From Rhodoferax sp. PAMC 29310 (GTDB lineage Bacteria > Pseudomonadota > Gammaproteobacteria > Burkholderiales > Burkholderiaceae_C): a stretch of DNA of 64,000 nt. Under the pieces are notes generated by a model. It did no database searches. It saw nothing but the letters and a program-made list of their open reading frames with translations, and was not told where the DNA came from. The position numbers and the translations under genes were made by a program. The stretch spans positions 4,154,001 through 4,218,000 of the forward strand of contig NZ_CP072852.1 of NCBI RefSeq assembly GCF_017948265.1. Direction: 5' to 3'. The stretch's first letter is position 1; each line of letters starts with the position of its first letter. This document shows, one piece after another, positions 44,144 to 53,422 of the stretch.

Positions 44144-45418
44144 TTAGAAACGGTGACGGATGCCCATTGCCAAGCTATTGGAGTCTGTACCAGCAGAGGC
44201 TGTGACACCACCCAGGTAGCCATTGCCGCCGACCGCAACCTGCGAAGTATTCTTGTTGTCTACATGAACTAGCACAGCGCTAAGATCCGTGCGCTTGGAA
44301 AGTGCATAGGTGTATGCCACACCGTACGAGCTTACGTCAGCATCGCTTGCGCGATTGTCGTTGTAGTTGTTGTATGCCACTGAGATGGTGTTAGGACCGG
44401 TCACGTAACGGTATCCGATGTGGAATAGGGTTCCATCAAGGGTAAGAGCTTTGATAAAGGCCGCTTGAACAGCCGTCGCCGCTGCCGACCCACCCAGCGC
44501 GGTCGCCAAACTCGACAATCCAGATGGCTTGTCATCAGTCACTTTGACAACCATTGTGCTAACTTTGCTGTTACCAAAGTCCATCGATGCCCCGAGCACA
44601 ACATTGGTCAAAGATTTTTGACCAAGCTCATTGTTGCGAGTGTTGTAGCCAACGCCCACCGAGAAGTTGTCTGCCTTGTAGTTGGCGTTGAAACCAAGCA
44701 GGCGACTCTTGTCGCTGTCGCCAGCGACCTCGCCGGCCCCATACATGAAGCTGCCAGACATGCCATCTTTCACAAAACGATAGGCCAACGCGTTCGGAAT
44801 GCGAATATCAAACGCCGATGGAATTGAAACGATTTGACCAGCAGCCAAGCCTGACTGCGTTTGCATGATGTCATACGTGGCACTGGTCTCATAGGCAGGC
44901 GTGTACTGCCGACCTGCCAGGAAACCACCAAAAGGCGTTACCAAGCCGATATAAGCTTGGCGATCAAACTGTCTGTTGGGCAGATTCACACCGAGCGTCG
45001 CCCCAAGGGCCCCTGCGGCACCTGCGACCAAGGGCGCGTAAGCTGAAGGCAAGCCCAAACCAGCCGTCGTGGACAATCGGTCAGGTAACTGGGTGCCTGT
45101 AATCGGTGTGTTTGACAGAGAACCGGTATCAAGCTCGAAACGGCTTTCAAGGGTAAAGATAGTCTTGTAGCCACCACCCATATCCTCAGAACCCTTCAAT
45201 CCCCAGCGTGAGCCTTCCATGATCCCGCTGGCGACTTGCGTGACTGTTCCTGCCTTCAAGCCCGTGACTTGGGTGATGCCGATATCGACGAGCCCATACA
45301 AGGTCACGCTGGAAGTGCCAGTGCCCTGAGCGCTGGCCATGCCCGCACAGCAGAAAGCACTGGCGACGGCAACGGCGCGTAACGAAGGCAAATTAAAGCG
45401 TGAAGAAAGTCCGGTCAT
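44144..45418 (-). CDS. Outer-membrane porin (Gram-negative porin family), porin 1
   Basis: 424 residues, longer than the two porins downstream. Signal peptide about 1-31 (ends GMASA). SSVTLYGLVDIGITQV begins the mature barrel, MEGSRWGLKGSEDMGGGYKT is the conserved early strand pair, and the end SNSLAMGIRHRF has the C-terminal aromatic (Phe) required for barrel assembly. Trimeric general diffusion porin by family. Start at 45418 with AAGGAAC upstream. Reads away from the other two porins. Confidence 0.92.
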   Translation of the reverse strand: MTGLSSRFNLPSLRAVAVASAFCCAGMASAQGTGTSSVTLYGLVDIGITQVTGLKAGTVTQVASGIMEGSRWGLKGSEDMGGGYKTIFTLESRFELDTGSLSNTPITGTQLPDRLSTTAGLGLPSAYAPLVAGAAGALGATLGVNLPNRQFDRQAYIGLVTPFGGFLAGRQYTPAYETSATYDIMQTQSGLAAGQIVSIPSAFDIRIPNALAYRFVKDGMSGSFMYGAGEVAGDSDKSRLLGFNANYKADNFSVGVGYNTRNNELGQKSLTNVVLGASMDFGNSKVSTMVVKVTDDKPSGLSSLATALGGSAAATAVQAAFIKALTLDGTLFHIGYRYVTGPNTISVAYNNYNDNRASDADVSSYGVAYTYALSKRTDLSAVLVHVDNKNTSQVAVGGNGYLGGVTASAGTDSNSLAMGIRHRF

Positions 45419-46220
45419 TTGAGGTTCCTTGAAGAGAGAAAAAGTGGGCTCCAATAAGCCCAAAACACAGCCTTAAATTTCTCACACCGTGAAACAATGA
45501 GCAAGTCCCATCGGTGACAGGTGCACCCAAAATAGACATTTTTTACACACGTATTTACCCTAGGCGACATTAGTGACTTCAGTCGATTTCTGACATAAGC
45601 GGTGCAAGGTGGCGTCGATCACTTGGGGTGGTTCGTCGCGTTTTAGCCACAGCTCAGTCGTTGCCTGGTGGTCAACGTTCGCCAGTTGGATGAGTCGCTG
45701 TTTCATTGGCTCAGTCCAGCGTTACGTTGTGCGGCAAAGTCGACGCGTGGGTTGGACGCACAAGAGCAACCGGCGCAGTGTCACTAATCTAGCTGGACAG
45801 TGGTGTATTCAGTGGCAGCCGCTTTGGCTTCAGCGGCACTGAATTCTTGGGTGGTGGCTTGAGGGCCAATTCCTTTTGGATCCGGGGTTCCATTTGGACA
45901 ATGGCGCGCCAAATTGGGATGCACAGATGTTTTTCGCCCGTCTTGCGTCGCATTGTCAGCCAACCGGGGTGAAATCAAGTTCGGCAGAACGTGGACTGCA
46001 TTTGACGCTGCACTCCCCCCTCCCAAAAAAACGGCGTGTGGCTGAGTACGGGTTGCCAAGCCAACCCCAACAACAGTGTTTACTTTCCGTCTCCCAAGGT
46101 CATTGGCTTCACGTACGCAGCAAGTTAAAGCGTCGAATAAAACAGGACGGCCAATCAAAAGGCCGGTGTTGTCATGAGTTTTACCGTCAAATGCGAAGGC
46201 GGGTGAAGTCAAAAAAAGAC
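45419..46220. other. Porin upstream region and unplaced DNA
   Basis: The first 130 bp presumably hold the porin 1 promoter. Beyond that I see no recognisable gene. A 48-codon frame at 45560-45706 (reverse) and a 142-codon frame at 45784-46212 (reverse) have no recognisable domain. Given the fragments that follow, this is probably decayed inserted DNA. Confidence 0.5.
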
Positions 46221-46310
46221 AATACGTTTGCCACAGTCAAGTTCACCCGTTTGAATGCGACCGTTGACTTGGGCTTTGCCAAAGTGTTTGTTGGCTTTGG
46301 TAACCCTCGC
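46221..46310 (+). pseudogene. Internal fragment of a porin gene
   Basis: Encodes VKFTRLNATVDLGFAKVFVG, FG, matching NFTRLNATYDFGVAKALVGF in porin 2 (codons around 220-240). No other part of a porin is found on either side, so this is a stranded piece about 90 bp long, perhaps from a former porin copy destroyed by insertions. Confidence 0.7.
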
Positions 46311-46426
46311 ATCCCGGATGATTGCATAGACTCAAAGCGTTATGCGTTCTTCATGGTCAGGGCGGTTATGAAAGAATTGGTGCAAGTGCTCCGAAGCCGA
46401 CTCAATCCACCTTCGGGAGAGCTTCC

Positions 46427-46882
46427 ATGATGATTGCTTTGCACAAAAATGCGCGCACCACGCCTGCCATCCGCTCTGTAGCGGCCAGCACAGGTAGTGC
46501 ACCCAGCCTTGGCCAACGCTTTGGTATCACGGAGGCTATCATCATTGGAGCCCCCGGCTCCACCAAGAACGCCGACAAAGCACGCGACCCCAAGATGCAC
46601 CAGACCCGCAAGGGCCAGCAGTGGTACTTTGGCATGAAACTACACATCGGCGTGGAAAGTCAAAGTGGACTGGCGCACAGCGCCGAACCTAACGCCAAAG
46701 ACTTCACCAACCAGTGCAACCGTCGCAAGGGTGTGATTAACGACATCCTCAAGGCCAGGGACAGCAACAAGTTCAAAATTCGCGCGCGGGTGAAACACGT
46801 CTTCGGTGTGGTTAAGCGACTGTGGGGATTTGGCAAGGTGCGCCCACAAGGGCGCCCCAAGTGGGTCAAACGTCCACGATAA
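46427..46882 (+). pseudogene. Chimeric transposase remnant (IS481-type start joined to IS5-type core)
   Basis: The open frame begins MMIALHKNARTTPAIR and QRFGITEA, the N-terminal helix-turn-helix region of IS481-type transposases. At about 46541 it switches to IIIGAPGSTKNADKARDPKM, HQTRKGQQWYFGMKLHIGV and, after an apparent internal deletion near 46685, KIRARVKHVFGVVKRLWGFG. These are catalytic and C-terminal parts of IS5-family transposases. No terminal inverted repeats seen. Not expected to be active. Confidence 0.75.
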
Positions 46883-47244
46883 GGCCCTATTGGGCCGCTA
46901 GACGGGGGCGAAAAAACCGGTTTATTCGACTATGCGCGGTAACCACGATCGATCCTGTCTTGACAGGTACTTGTTCAGCGCAGCCCTGATTCAGGGCGGA
47001 TCAATCGCCATCCCTTGGAAGGTAAGCGCTCCTCTGCGGGGCTGATATTTCCGCCAGTGCTTGTGTGGCGGCGTGGTGTAAATCAGACAAACTAGGGAAA
47101 TCACCTATAAATTTCGTAAAGAAGGGGGGGGGGTGTTGTGAAAAAGTCAGCGTTTTGCTCAAATTGCGATGAGCGATGTTCAAAGATCGCCGCCAAAAGG
47201 ATTCATTTGAAAATCTTTGGATTATTTAATTTTTGGAGTTGTTC
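46883..47244. promoter_or_regulatory. Upstream region of porin 2
   Basis: No gene. Contains a run of ten G (47124-47133). TTGTGA (47136-47141) and TCAAAT 17 bp later form a weak promoter candidate directly downstream of the G run. GGAG precedes the porin ATG. Confidence 0.4.
47124..47133 (+). repeat. Homopolymeric G10 tract upstream of porin 2
   Basis: Ten consecutive G, 111 bp before the porin 2 ATG and next to a possible -35 element. Tracts of this kind are prone to slipped-strand length change. Confidence 0.85.
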
Positions 47245-48237
47245 ATGAAAAAAAGTTTGATCGCGCTGGCTGTTTTGGCTGCTTCGGGTGCATCGTTTGC
47301 CCAGTCTTCCGTGACTCTGTACGGCATCGCTGACGCATATTTGGGTCGCACAACAACGACTGACAAGCCTTCCCAAGTTGGTATCACCAACGGTGGAATT
47401 TCCGGCAGCCGTTTTGGTTTCAAAGGATCTGAAGATCTTGGCGGTGGTTTGACAGCTAATTTCTTGCTCGAGCAAGGTTTTGACATTGACACCGGTACTA
47501 CAACAGCGGGCCAGGGATTCTCTCGCCAGTCCTACGTTGGTTTCTCCGGCGGTTTCGGTGAAGTCAAACTGGGAAAAATGTGGTCGGCTTATGACGACAT
47601 CAGCGGTGCTGCAAACGCTTCATTTGATTCCGTGTTCGCTCCTGTCTCCAATGTTTGGTTGAGCACTGGTTACAACGCCAATCCTAGCAACGGTGTGTAC
47701 TACGCATCACCTAGCATGAGCGGCTTCAGTGGCGCTGCCAGCTATGCCTTTGGTGAAAACAAAGGTGCGAGCGTTGACGCGACTAACGTGTCCGCTATTC
47801 ACGTTAAATACGAAGCAGGCCCACTGTTTGTTGGCGTGGGATACCAGAAGGAAACGACTCAAAATGGTACAACGACCGCGCTGTCGACCGCTCTGAACTC
47901 CAAAAACTTCACACGCCTGAACGCGACATATGACTTTGGTGTCGCCAAGGCCTTGGTTGGTTTTGGTCGTGTGAATGCGGGTGACCAAACGACGAATGAG
48001 TGGTCTTTGGGTGCTGACGTGCCAGTGAGTGCTGCATTGACGGTCTCTGGTGGTATTGCCCGCTCTACCGATAACTTCTCTGGCGATGCTGTCCGCAAAG
48101 GCTACGGCTTGGCTGCTTCCTACGCCTTGTCCAAGCGTACAAACGTGTACACCGGTTACCAGTCGTCTACCAAGACATTGGCTGGTACAGACACCGACGT
48201 GACAACGTTGGGTCTTGGCGTGAAGCACACTTTCTAA
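47245..48237 (+). CDS. Outer-membrane porin, porin 2
   Basis: 330 residues. Signal peptide 1-19 (MKKSLIALAVLAASGASFA), mature start QSSVTLYGIADAYLG, conserved SGSRFGFKGSEDLGGGLTAN, and C-terminal TTLGLGVKHTF ending in Phe. General porin of the beta-type, 16-strand trimeric by family. Start at 47245 with TTGGAGTT upstream. Its signal peptide is almost identical to that of porin 3, indicating duplication, but the mature parts have diverged considerably. Followed by a strong terminator. Confidence 0.94.
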   Translation: MKKSLIALAVLAASGASFAQSSVTLYGIADAYLGRTTTTDKPSQVGITNGGISGSRFGFKGSEDLGGGLTANFLLEQGFDIDTGTTTAGQGFSRQSYVGFSGGFGEVKLGKMWSAYDDISGAANASFDSVFAPVSNVWLSTGYNANPSNGVYYASPSMSGFSGAASYAFGENKGASVDATNVSAIHVKYEAGPLFVGVGYQKETTQNGTTTALSTALNSKNFTRLNATYDFGVAKALVGFGRVNAGDQTTNEWSLGADVPVSAALTVSGGIARSTDNFSGDAVRKGYGLAASYALSKRTNVYTGYQSSTKTLAGTDTDVTTLGLGVKHTF

Positions 48238-48506
48238 ATTCAAAGTGTTGATGCCAGGTTAGTCTTGGTTAAAGATCCAAAACCGCCCTTCGGGGCGGTT
48301 TTTTTTTGAGCATGATGAATTCCATTTCTGCAGGTTTGTTGTGTTTCGGCAACGTTGTTTTGCCTGAATGCACCGTTATGGACGAAACACTTTGCGCATG
48401 CAGGATCACTCTGTTTAAATTCAGTTAGCTTCTACTTAAGAAGTGGAACTAGACAAGTCAGGACACAGTGTCGTGACTTGATATACGTAAACTTTGGAGT
48501 ATCCGA
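48238..48506. other. Intergenic region, porin 2 to porin 3
   Basis: Contains the porin 2 terminator (48281-48307) and presumably the porin 3 promoter. No gene seen. Confidence 0.6.
48281..48307 (+). terminator. Terminator of porin 2
   Basis: AACCGCCC-TTCG-GGGCGGTT hairpin with a stable TTCG tetraloop, followed by a run of T. Classic rho-independent terminator. Confidence 0.93.
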
Positions 48507-49499
48507 ATGAAAAAATCTCTCATCGCGCTGGCCGTCTTGGCAGCTACTGGTTCCGCCATGGCTCAATCCAGCGTGACCCTGAATGGTCGCGTTGACGCTT
48601 ACCTGAGCAGCAAGACAACTGGCGTTGGCGCTGCTGAATTGACACAAACTGGTTTGACCAACGGTGGCCTGACCGGTAGCCGCTGGGCTCTGAACGGAAC
48701 TGAAGATCTGGGCGGCGGCTTGAAGGCCATGTTCAAATTAGAAAACCGTTTCTCGATCGATGACGGCACTTCCGTTGGCGGCTTCTCTGGCGATGCTTAC
48801 TTGGCATTGGCTGGTGGTTTCGGTACCGTGAAATTGGGCCGCACTTACACTGCATTTGATGATGCACGTGCATTGTCTAACAGCTCCAGCGTGTTTGACT
48901 CTACCTTCACACCTACAGCTGACGTGATGGGTACTGCTGACTATATGTCACGCGCTGCCAACGGCATCCGTTACGAGACCCCAGTGTTCAGCGGCTTCAG
49001 CGGCGCTGTGACTTACGCTTTCGGCGAAGACAAAACACCTACAACTGACGCTAACGACCTGATCTCGTTGCACGTCAAGTACGCTACTGGTCCTGTGGCT
49101 GCTGCTTACGGCTACCAAGAAGAAAAAGCTGCTGGTGCAACTGCGAACAAATTCCACCAGTTGTCCGCTTCCTATGACTTGGGCATGGCTTCCCTGTCCG
49201 CTGGCTACGAGCGTCGCAACGGTACTGCTGTCACTGGTGACGACAAAGGTTACAACTTGGGCGTGAACGTTCCCGTTGGCGCTGCGTTGAACCTGTCCGC
49301 TGGCTATGCTCGTGAAGAGACTGAAGTTGCTGGTGCAACCACTGTTAAAGCTACTGGCTTCGGTTTGGGCGCGACATACAATATGTCCAAGCGTACGATC
49401 CTGTACACAGGCTTCAAGCAGACTAAGGCAGAAAACGGCGCTGGCGCTGAGACAGCTAAAGTCCGTTTGTTCGGTCTGGGCGTTCGCCACAACTTCTAA
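48507..49499 (+). CDS. Outer-membrane porin, porin 3
   Basis: 330 residues, same length as porin 2. Signal peptide 1-19 (MKKSLIALAVLAATGSAMA), mature QSSVTLNGRVDAYLSS, TGSRWALNGTEDLGGGLKAM and C-terminal VRLFGLGVRHNF ending in Phe. Start at 48507 with TTTGGAG upstream. Independent promoter likely because porin 2 ends in a terminator. Codon use is strongly biased toward a few codons (GCT, GGC, CTG/TTG), as expected for a highly expressed gene. Confidence 0.94.
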   Translation: MKKSLIALAVLAATGSAMAQSSVTLNGRVDAYLSSKTTGVGAAELTQTGLTNGGLTGSRWALNGTEDLGGGLKAMFKLENRFSIDDGTSVGGFSGDAYLALAGGFGTVKLGRTYTAFDDARALSNSSSVFDSTFTPTADVMGTADYMSRAANGIRYETPVFSGFSGAVTYAFGEDKTPTTDANDLISLHVKYATGPVAAAYGYQEEKAAGATANKFHQLSASYDLGMASLSAGYERRNGTAVTGDDKGYNLGVNVPVGAALNLSAGYAREETEVAGATTVKATGFGLGATYNMSKRTILYTGFKQTKAENGAGAETAKVRLFGLGVRHNF

Positions 49500-49535
49500 T
49501 CTGATGCTGACATCAGTCAGCTTTGGGTAGAAATT

Positions 49536-49570
49536 AAAAACCCCGCTGCGGCAACGCAGCGGGGTTTTTT
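49536..49570 (+). terminator. Terminator of porin 3
   Basis: CCCCGCTGCG-GCAA-CGCAGCGGGG, a 10-bp perfect stem with GCAA loop, followed by six T. Confidence 0.95.
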
Positions 49571-49659
49571 CGTTGTCATGGCCTTTTTGATTTCACTTCT
49601 TGGCCATTCGCGCTGTTGTGTATGAATTAAATTAACAGGTTTCGTCCTTGCCTTGCTTT

Positions 49660-50895
49660 ATGAACAGCTCTTCCTTTCAGTCGACACTCAAAGTGCATGG
49701 CCGTGCCTTTGCCCACATTGCTGCGTTTCACCCGGAGATCACCGCCCTTCGGCGCGACTTGCATGCGCATCCTGAATTGGGGTTTGAAGAGGTGTACACG
49801 GCGGGCCGTGTGCATGAGGCTTTGAAGGTGTGTGGGGTGGATGAAATTCACACGGGCATTGGCAAGACCGGGTTGGTAGCCGTGATCAAGGGGCGCAGTG
49901 ATACGAGCGGAAAGATGATCGGCTTGCGGGCGGACATGGATGCCTTGCCGTTGGCTGAACACAATGACTTCGCCTGGAAATCCAAAACTGCTGGTTTGAT
50001 GCATGGCTGCGGTCACGATGGCCATACGGCCATGCTCGTAGGCGCCGCGCGCTACCTGGCTGATACTCGCAACTTTGACGGCACGGCGGTGTTGATCTTC
50101 CAGCCAGGTGAGGAAGGCTGTGGCGGCGCCAAGCTGATGATTGAAGAGGGCTTGTTTGAGCGCTTTCCCGAGCAGTCCATCTACGGTATGCACAACTGGC
50201 CGGCGATGCGGCCCGGCACCATTGGCCTCAATCCGGGGCCGATGATGGCCGCGGCGGATCGCATCACGATAGAAATCACGGGCAAGGGCGGCCACGGCGC
50301 TCATCCCTGCCAAACCATCGACCCGGTATTGGTGGCGGCCCACATCATCACTGCGGTACAAAGCATTGTGTCGCGTAATGTGAAAGCGCTGGACAGTGCG
50401 GTCATCAGCCTGTGCGCCATGCACGCCGGTGACTTGGGGGCGATGAGTGTGATACCTGATAAGGCCACTTTGGTGGGCACGGTGCGAGCGTTCACGCCAG
50501 CGGTTCAGAACCTGGTGGAGCGGCGTTTGACGGAGATGTGCACGGCCGTGGCCATGGGGTTTGGTGCGACCGCTACGGTGAATTACGAACGTTTGTACCC
50601 GGCCACGGTGAATACCTTGGCCGAAGCCCGCTTTGCAGGCGATGTGGCGCAAACCCTGGTGGGTCGCGACAACGTGGTGCTGGATTTGGAGCCCAGCATG
50701 GGCGCTGAAGACTTTTCTTTCATGCTGCAGGTCAAGCCGGGGGCTTATCTGCGAATTGGTCAGGGCGAGGAAAACGGTGTCGGAAGTTGCTATTTGCACA
50801 ACAGCCGGTACGACTTCAATGACGACATATTGCCCTTGGGTGCGGCCTTGCACGCGAGTTTGATCGAGCAAGGCATGCCACTCGCGACCGTCTGA
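49660..50895 (+). CDS. M20-family amidohydrolase (hippurate hydrolase-like)
   Basis: About 411 residues, cytoplasmic. The metal-binding motifs are intact: RADMDALPL, HGCGHDGHTAMLVGAA and FQPGEEGCGGA, with MHNWPAMRPG and MGAEDFSFML later in the chain. This pattern is typical of HipO/IAA-amino-acid hydrolases, which remove acyl groups from N-acyl amino acids; the precise substrate is unknown. ATG at 49660 is preferred to the in-frame TTG at 49648; a later start near ITALRRDLHAHPEL is also conceivable. Confidence 0.9.
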   Translation: MNSSSFQSTLKVHGRAFAHIAAFHPEITALRRDLHAHPELGFEEVYTAGRVHEALKVCGVDEIHTGIGKTGLVAVIKGRSDTSGKMIGLRADMDALPLAEHNDFAWKSKTAGLMHGCGHDGHTAMLVGAARYLADTRNFDGTAVLIFQPGEEGCGGAKLMIEEGLFERFPEQSIYGMHNWPAMRPGTIGLNPGPMMAAADRITIEITGKGGHGAHPCQTIDPVLVAAHIITAVQSIVSRNVKALDSAVISLCAMHAGDLGAMSVIPDKATLVGTVRAFTPAVQNLVERRLTEMCTAVAMGFGATATVNYERLYPATVNTLAEARFAGDVAQTLVGRDNVVLDLEPSMGAEDFSFMLQVKPGAYLRIGQGEENGVGSCYLHNSRYDFNDDILPLGAALHASLIEQGMPLATV

Positions 50896-50897
50896 CT

Positions 50898-50948
50898 TGC
50901 TATTGAAAGCATAGCTTTTTCGCAGGTGAAATAAGCGCTACAGCTCTA
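50898..50948 (-). repeat. Short interspersed repeat, copy R4
   Basis: On the reverse strand: AGAGCTGTAGCGCTTATTT, spacer with GCG, then AGCTATGCTTTCAATAGC (perfect arms GCTAT/ATAGC). It fills almost the whole gap between the amidohydrolase and hexR stop codons. Confidence 0.65.
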
Positions 50949-50961
50949 AATTACTTAAAAG

Positions 50962-51810
50962 TTAGGTGTAGCGCTTGCTGCGAAGGTTCTGCTTCATCTC
51001 GCGCAGGCCCGGCTGCAGTTTGTCGCCGCCAATGCGCAGCGCCACACAGGTGGCCAGTATGTCGATGACCATCAAATGCAGCAGTCGCGAGACCATGGGG
51101 CTGTAGCGATCAAACCCTTCCGGGTGGTCGGCCGCCAAATGAATGTCACCGGCTGAGGCCAAGGGTGAGCCGCTGGCGGTGATGACGATGGTGGTCGCGC
51201 CATTTTTGCGGGCAATGTCGCAAGAATCCATCAAGTCACGGGTGCGGCCCGAGTTGGAAATCACCAGCACGCAGTCGCCGGGTTTAAGCAATGAGGCGCT
51301 CATGACCTGCATGTGCCCGTCGCTGTAGGCCACGCCGTTGATGCCGAGGCGGAAAAACTTGTGTTGCGCGTCCTGCGCAACCACGCCGGAGTTGCCCACC
51401 CCAAAAAACTCGATGCGTCGCCCCAGATTGTAGGCGTTGACCAGTGCGGTGACGGCTTTCTCAATGGCGACACTGCTTGCGTCGTTGCGGTACTTCAGAA
51501 AAGCGGCCACGGTGTTGTCGATGACCTTCACCATGATGTCCGATGTTTTGTCATCGATATCGACACTGCGGTGAATAAAGGGCACGCCTTCACTGACGCT
51601 GCCCGCGAGTTTGAGTTTGAAGTCAGACAGGCCGTCGTAGCCCACGCTGCGGCAAAAGCGCACCACCGTGGGCTTGCTGACATGAGCCCGGTCGGCCAAC
51701 TCACTCACCGGCAGCTTGGCAAAGCTGCGGGGGTCGCTCAGGACGAGCCGGCCAACGCGCTGCTCGGCGGGGGCCAGTGAGGGCAGGCAGGCCTGGATTC
51801 GATCGAGCAT
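50962..51810 (-). CDS. hexR: HexR-type regulator (MurR/RpiR family)
   Basis: 282 residues. N-terminal HTH_6 domain (about 1-77) with LAPAEQRVGRLVLSDPRSFA and HVSKPTVVRFCRSVGYDGLS. C-terminal SIS domain (about 115-260) with FFGVGNSGVVAQDAQHKFFR and VLVISNSGRTRD, which binds sugar phosphate. HexR proteins control zwf and Entner-Doudoroff genes and respond to KDPG in other proteobacteria. Encoded 57 bp downstream of zwf on the same strand. AAGGAGTCC precedes the ATG at 51810. Confidence 0.9.
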   Translation of the reverse strand: MLDRIQACLPSLAPAEQRVGRLVLSDPRSFAKLPVSELADRAHVSKPTVVRFCRSVGYDGLSDFKLKLAGSVSEGVPFIHRSVDIDDKTSDIMVKVIDNTVAAFLKYRNDASSVAIEKAVTALVNAYNLGRRIEFFGVGNSGVVAQDAQHKFFRLGINGVAYSDGHMQVMSASLLKPGDCVLVISNSGRTRDLMDSCDIARKNGATTIVITASGSPLASAGDIHLAADHPEGFDRYSPMVSRLLHLMVIDILATCVALRIGGDKLQPGLREMKQNLRSKRYT

Positions 51811-51867
51811 GAACAGGACTCCTTCAATGAACAACAACCCTGGCCCCGGAATGAGGCCAAGGCGGGC

Positions 51868-53322
51868 TTAGTTCTCTTCGCTCCAGCAAAAGCCGTCGCG
51901 CGCAATCATGGCGCTGGAGGCACTAGGCCCCCAGGTGCCTGCGTTGTAAAGGCGAGGGCCTTGGGAGTCGGCTTGCCAGTAGTCCAGAATTGGTTCGACC
52001 CAGCGCCAGGCTTCTTCCTGCTCGTCACTGCGCACGAACAGGTTCAAACGGCCGTCAATCACGTCCAGCAACAAGCGCTCATACGCACCCACGCGCTCAG
52101 AGCCAAAGCGTTTGTCAAAGTCCAGATCCAGCTGAACGGGCGACAGCTTTTGCGACACCCGCCGGTTGTCCTGGCCTTGCGCCAGCAGGTGCAACTCCAA
52201 CCCGTCCTTGGGTTGCAGGTTGATCACCAAGCGATTGGCATCGCCAATTTGCGAGTTGAAAATGGCGTGCGGCGTGGGGCGAAAGTTGATCACAATGCGG
52301 GCGTCACGTCCGGCCAAGCGTTTGCCTGTGCGAATGTAGAAAGGCACACCTGCCCAGCGCCAGTTGGAAATCTCGGTGCGCAGCGCCACAAAGGTTTCGG
52401 TGTGGCTTTTGGGGTTGACGCCGGCTTCCTCGCGGTACGCCGCCACCGGTGCGCCACCGCTGGTGCCTGCCGAGTACTGGCCACGAATCACATCTTGAGA
52501 CAGTGTTTCGGCTGTCCAGGGCTTTAGCGAGCGCAATACCTTCAGCTTTTCGTCACGAATCGCATCCGCATGCGAGTTGATGGGCGGCTCCATGCCAATG
52601 GCGCAGAGCAGTTGCAGGGCATGGTTTTGAACCATGTCGCGCAGGGCGCCGGTGGTCTCGTAAAACCCGCCGCGTTTCTCCACGCCGAGGTCTTCGGCAA
52701 TGGTGATCTGGATGTTGGCAATGTGCTCGCGGCGCCACAGGGGCTCGAACAAGGCGTTGCCAAAGCGCAGCGCAAACAGGTTTTGCACCGCTGGTTTGCC
52801 CAGGTAGTGGTCAATGCGGAACACTTGTTTCTCGCCAAAGACCTTGCCCACGGTTTCATTGATGGCGCGGTTGCTGGCCAGATCATGGCCCAACGGCTTT
52901 TCAAGCACGACGCGGGTTTGCGGCGTGTTTAGCCCGGCAGCGGCCAGTTGCTCACACACCGTAGTGAACAAAGTGGGCGCGGTGGCCACGTACATGACGA
53001 CGGTGTCAGCATTGCGCTGCGCCAAAGCCGCGGCCAATTTGGCGTAATCGTCGGGTTTGGACAGGTCCATCTGCACGAATTCGAGCAGGGCGGCAAAGCG
53101 CTTGAACTCTTCTTCGCTGGGGCGTTTGGCCAGTTCGACGTGGTCAAAGCGCGCGTGAATTTGCTCGCGGTATTGTTCATTGCTGAGGTTGTCACGCCCC
53201 ACGCCAATGATGCGGCCCTCAGCGGGCAAAGTGCCATGCCGGAAGGCTTGGAAAAGGGCTGGCATCAATTTGCGCCAAGTCAGGTCGCCGGTGCCGCCAA
53301 ACAGTACGAGGTCGAAGCTCAT
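51868..53322 (-). CDS. zwf: Glucose-6-phosphate 1-dehydrogenase
   Basis: Oxidises glucose-6-phosphate to 6-phosphogluconolactone, making NADPH. 484 residues. N-terminal nucleotide-binding LVLFGGTGDLTWRKLMPALF, catalytic FRIDHYLGKPAVQN (His in the RIDHYLGK motif), then FYIRTGKRLAGRDARIVINF. The start at 53322 fits the family. Divergent from tal across 100 bp with possible HexR sites, and probably co-transcribed with hexR. Confidence 0.96.
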   Translation of the reverse strand: MSFDLVLFGGTGDLTWRKLMPALFQAFRHGTLPAEGRIIGVGRDNLSNEQYREQIHARFDHVELAKRPSEEEFKRFAALLEFVQMDLSKPDDYAKLAAALAQRNADTVVMYVATAPTLFTTVCEQLAAAGLNTPQTRVVLEKPLGHDLASNRAINETVGKVFGEKQVFRIDHYLGKPAVQNLFALRFGNALFEPLWRREHIANIQITIAEDLGVEKRGGFYETTGALRDMVQNHALQLLCAIGMEPPINSHADAIRDEKLKVLRSLKPWTAETLSQDVIRGQYSAGTSGGAPVAAYREEAGVNPKSHTETFVALRTEISNWRWAGVPFYIRTGKRLAGRDARIVINFRPTPHAIFNSQIGDANRLVINLQPKDGLELHLLAQGQDNRRVSQKLSPVQLDLDFDKRFGSERVGAYERLLLDVIDGRLNLFVRSDEQEEAWRWVEPILDYWQADSQGPRLYNAGTWGPSASSAMIARDGFCWSEEN

Positions 53323-53325
53323 GAT

Positions 53326-53364
53326 TTGTAGTTACCAAAAAGAAGACGTTGTAATGTAACTTTG
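53326..53364. promoter_or_regulatory. Possible HexR-binding sequences between zwf and tal
   Basis: TTGTAGTTAC (53326-53335) and TTGTAATGTAACTTTG (53349-53364) each contain the TTGTA half typical of HexR operators, and AGTTAC/GTAACT within them form an inverted repeat. The right halves are imperfect. The assignment rests mostly on the gene context. Confidence 0.35.
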
Positions 53365-53422
53365 TTTCATTGATAATTCAAGTCGGCCACTGATATGTTT
53401 ATTTCAACCTGCTTTTGAACTC

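Noticed and set aside
45784..46212. 142-codon reverse-strand frame in the porin region
   Set aside because: No recognisable domain or start signal; kept only as a note in the region entry.
49627..50871. 414-codon open frame opposite the M20 amidohydrolase
   Set aside because: Antisense shadow: the forward frame carries all the metal-binding motifs.
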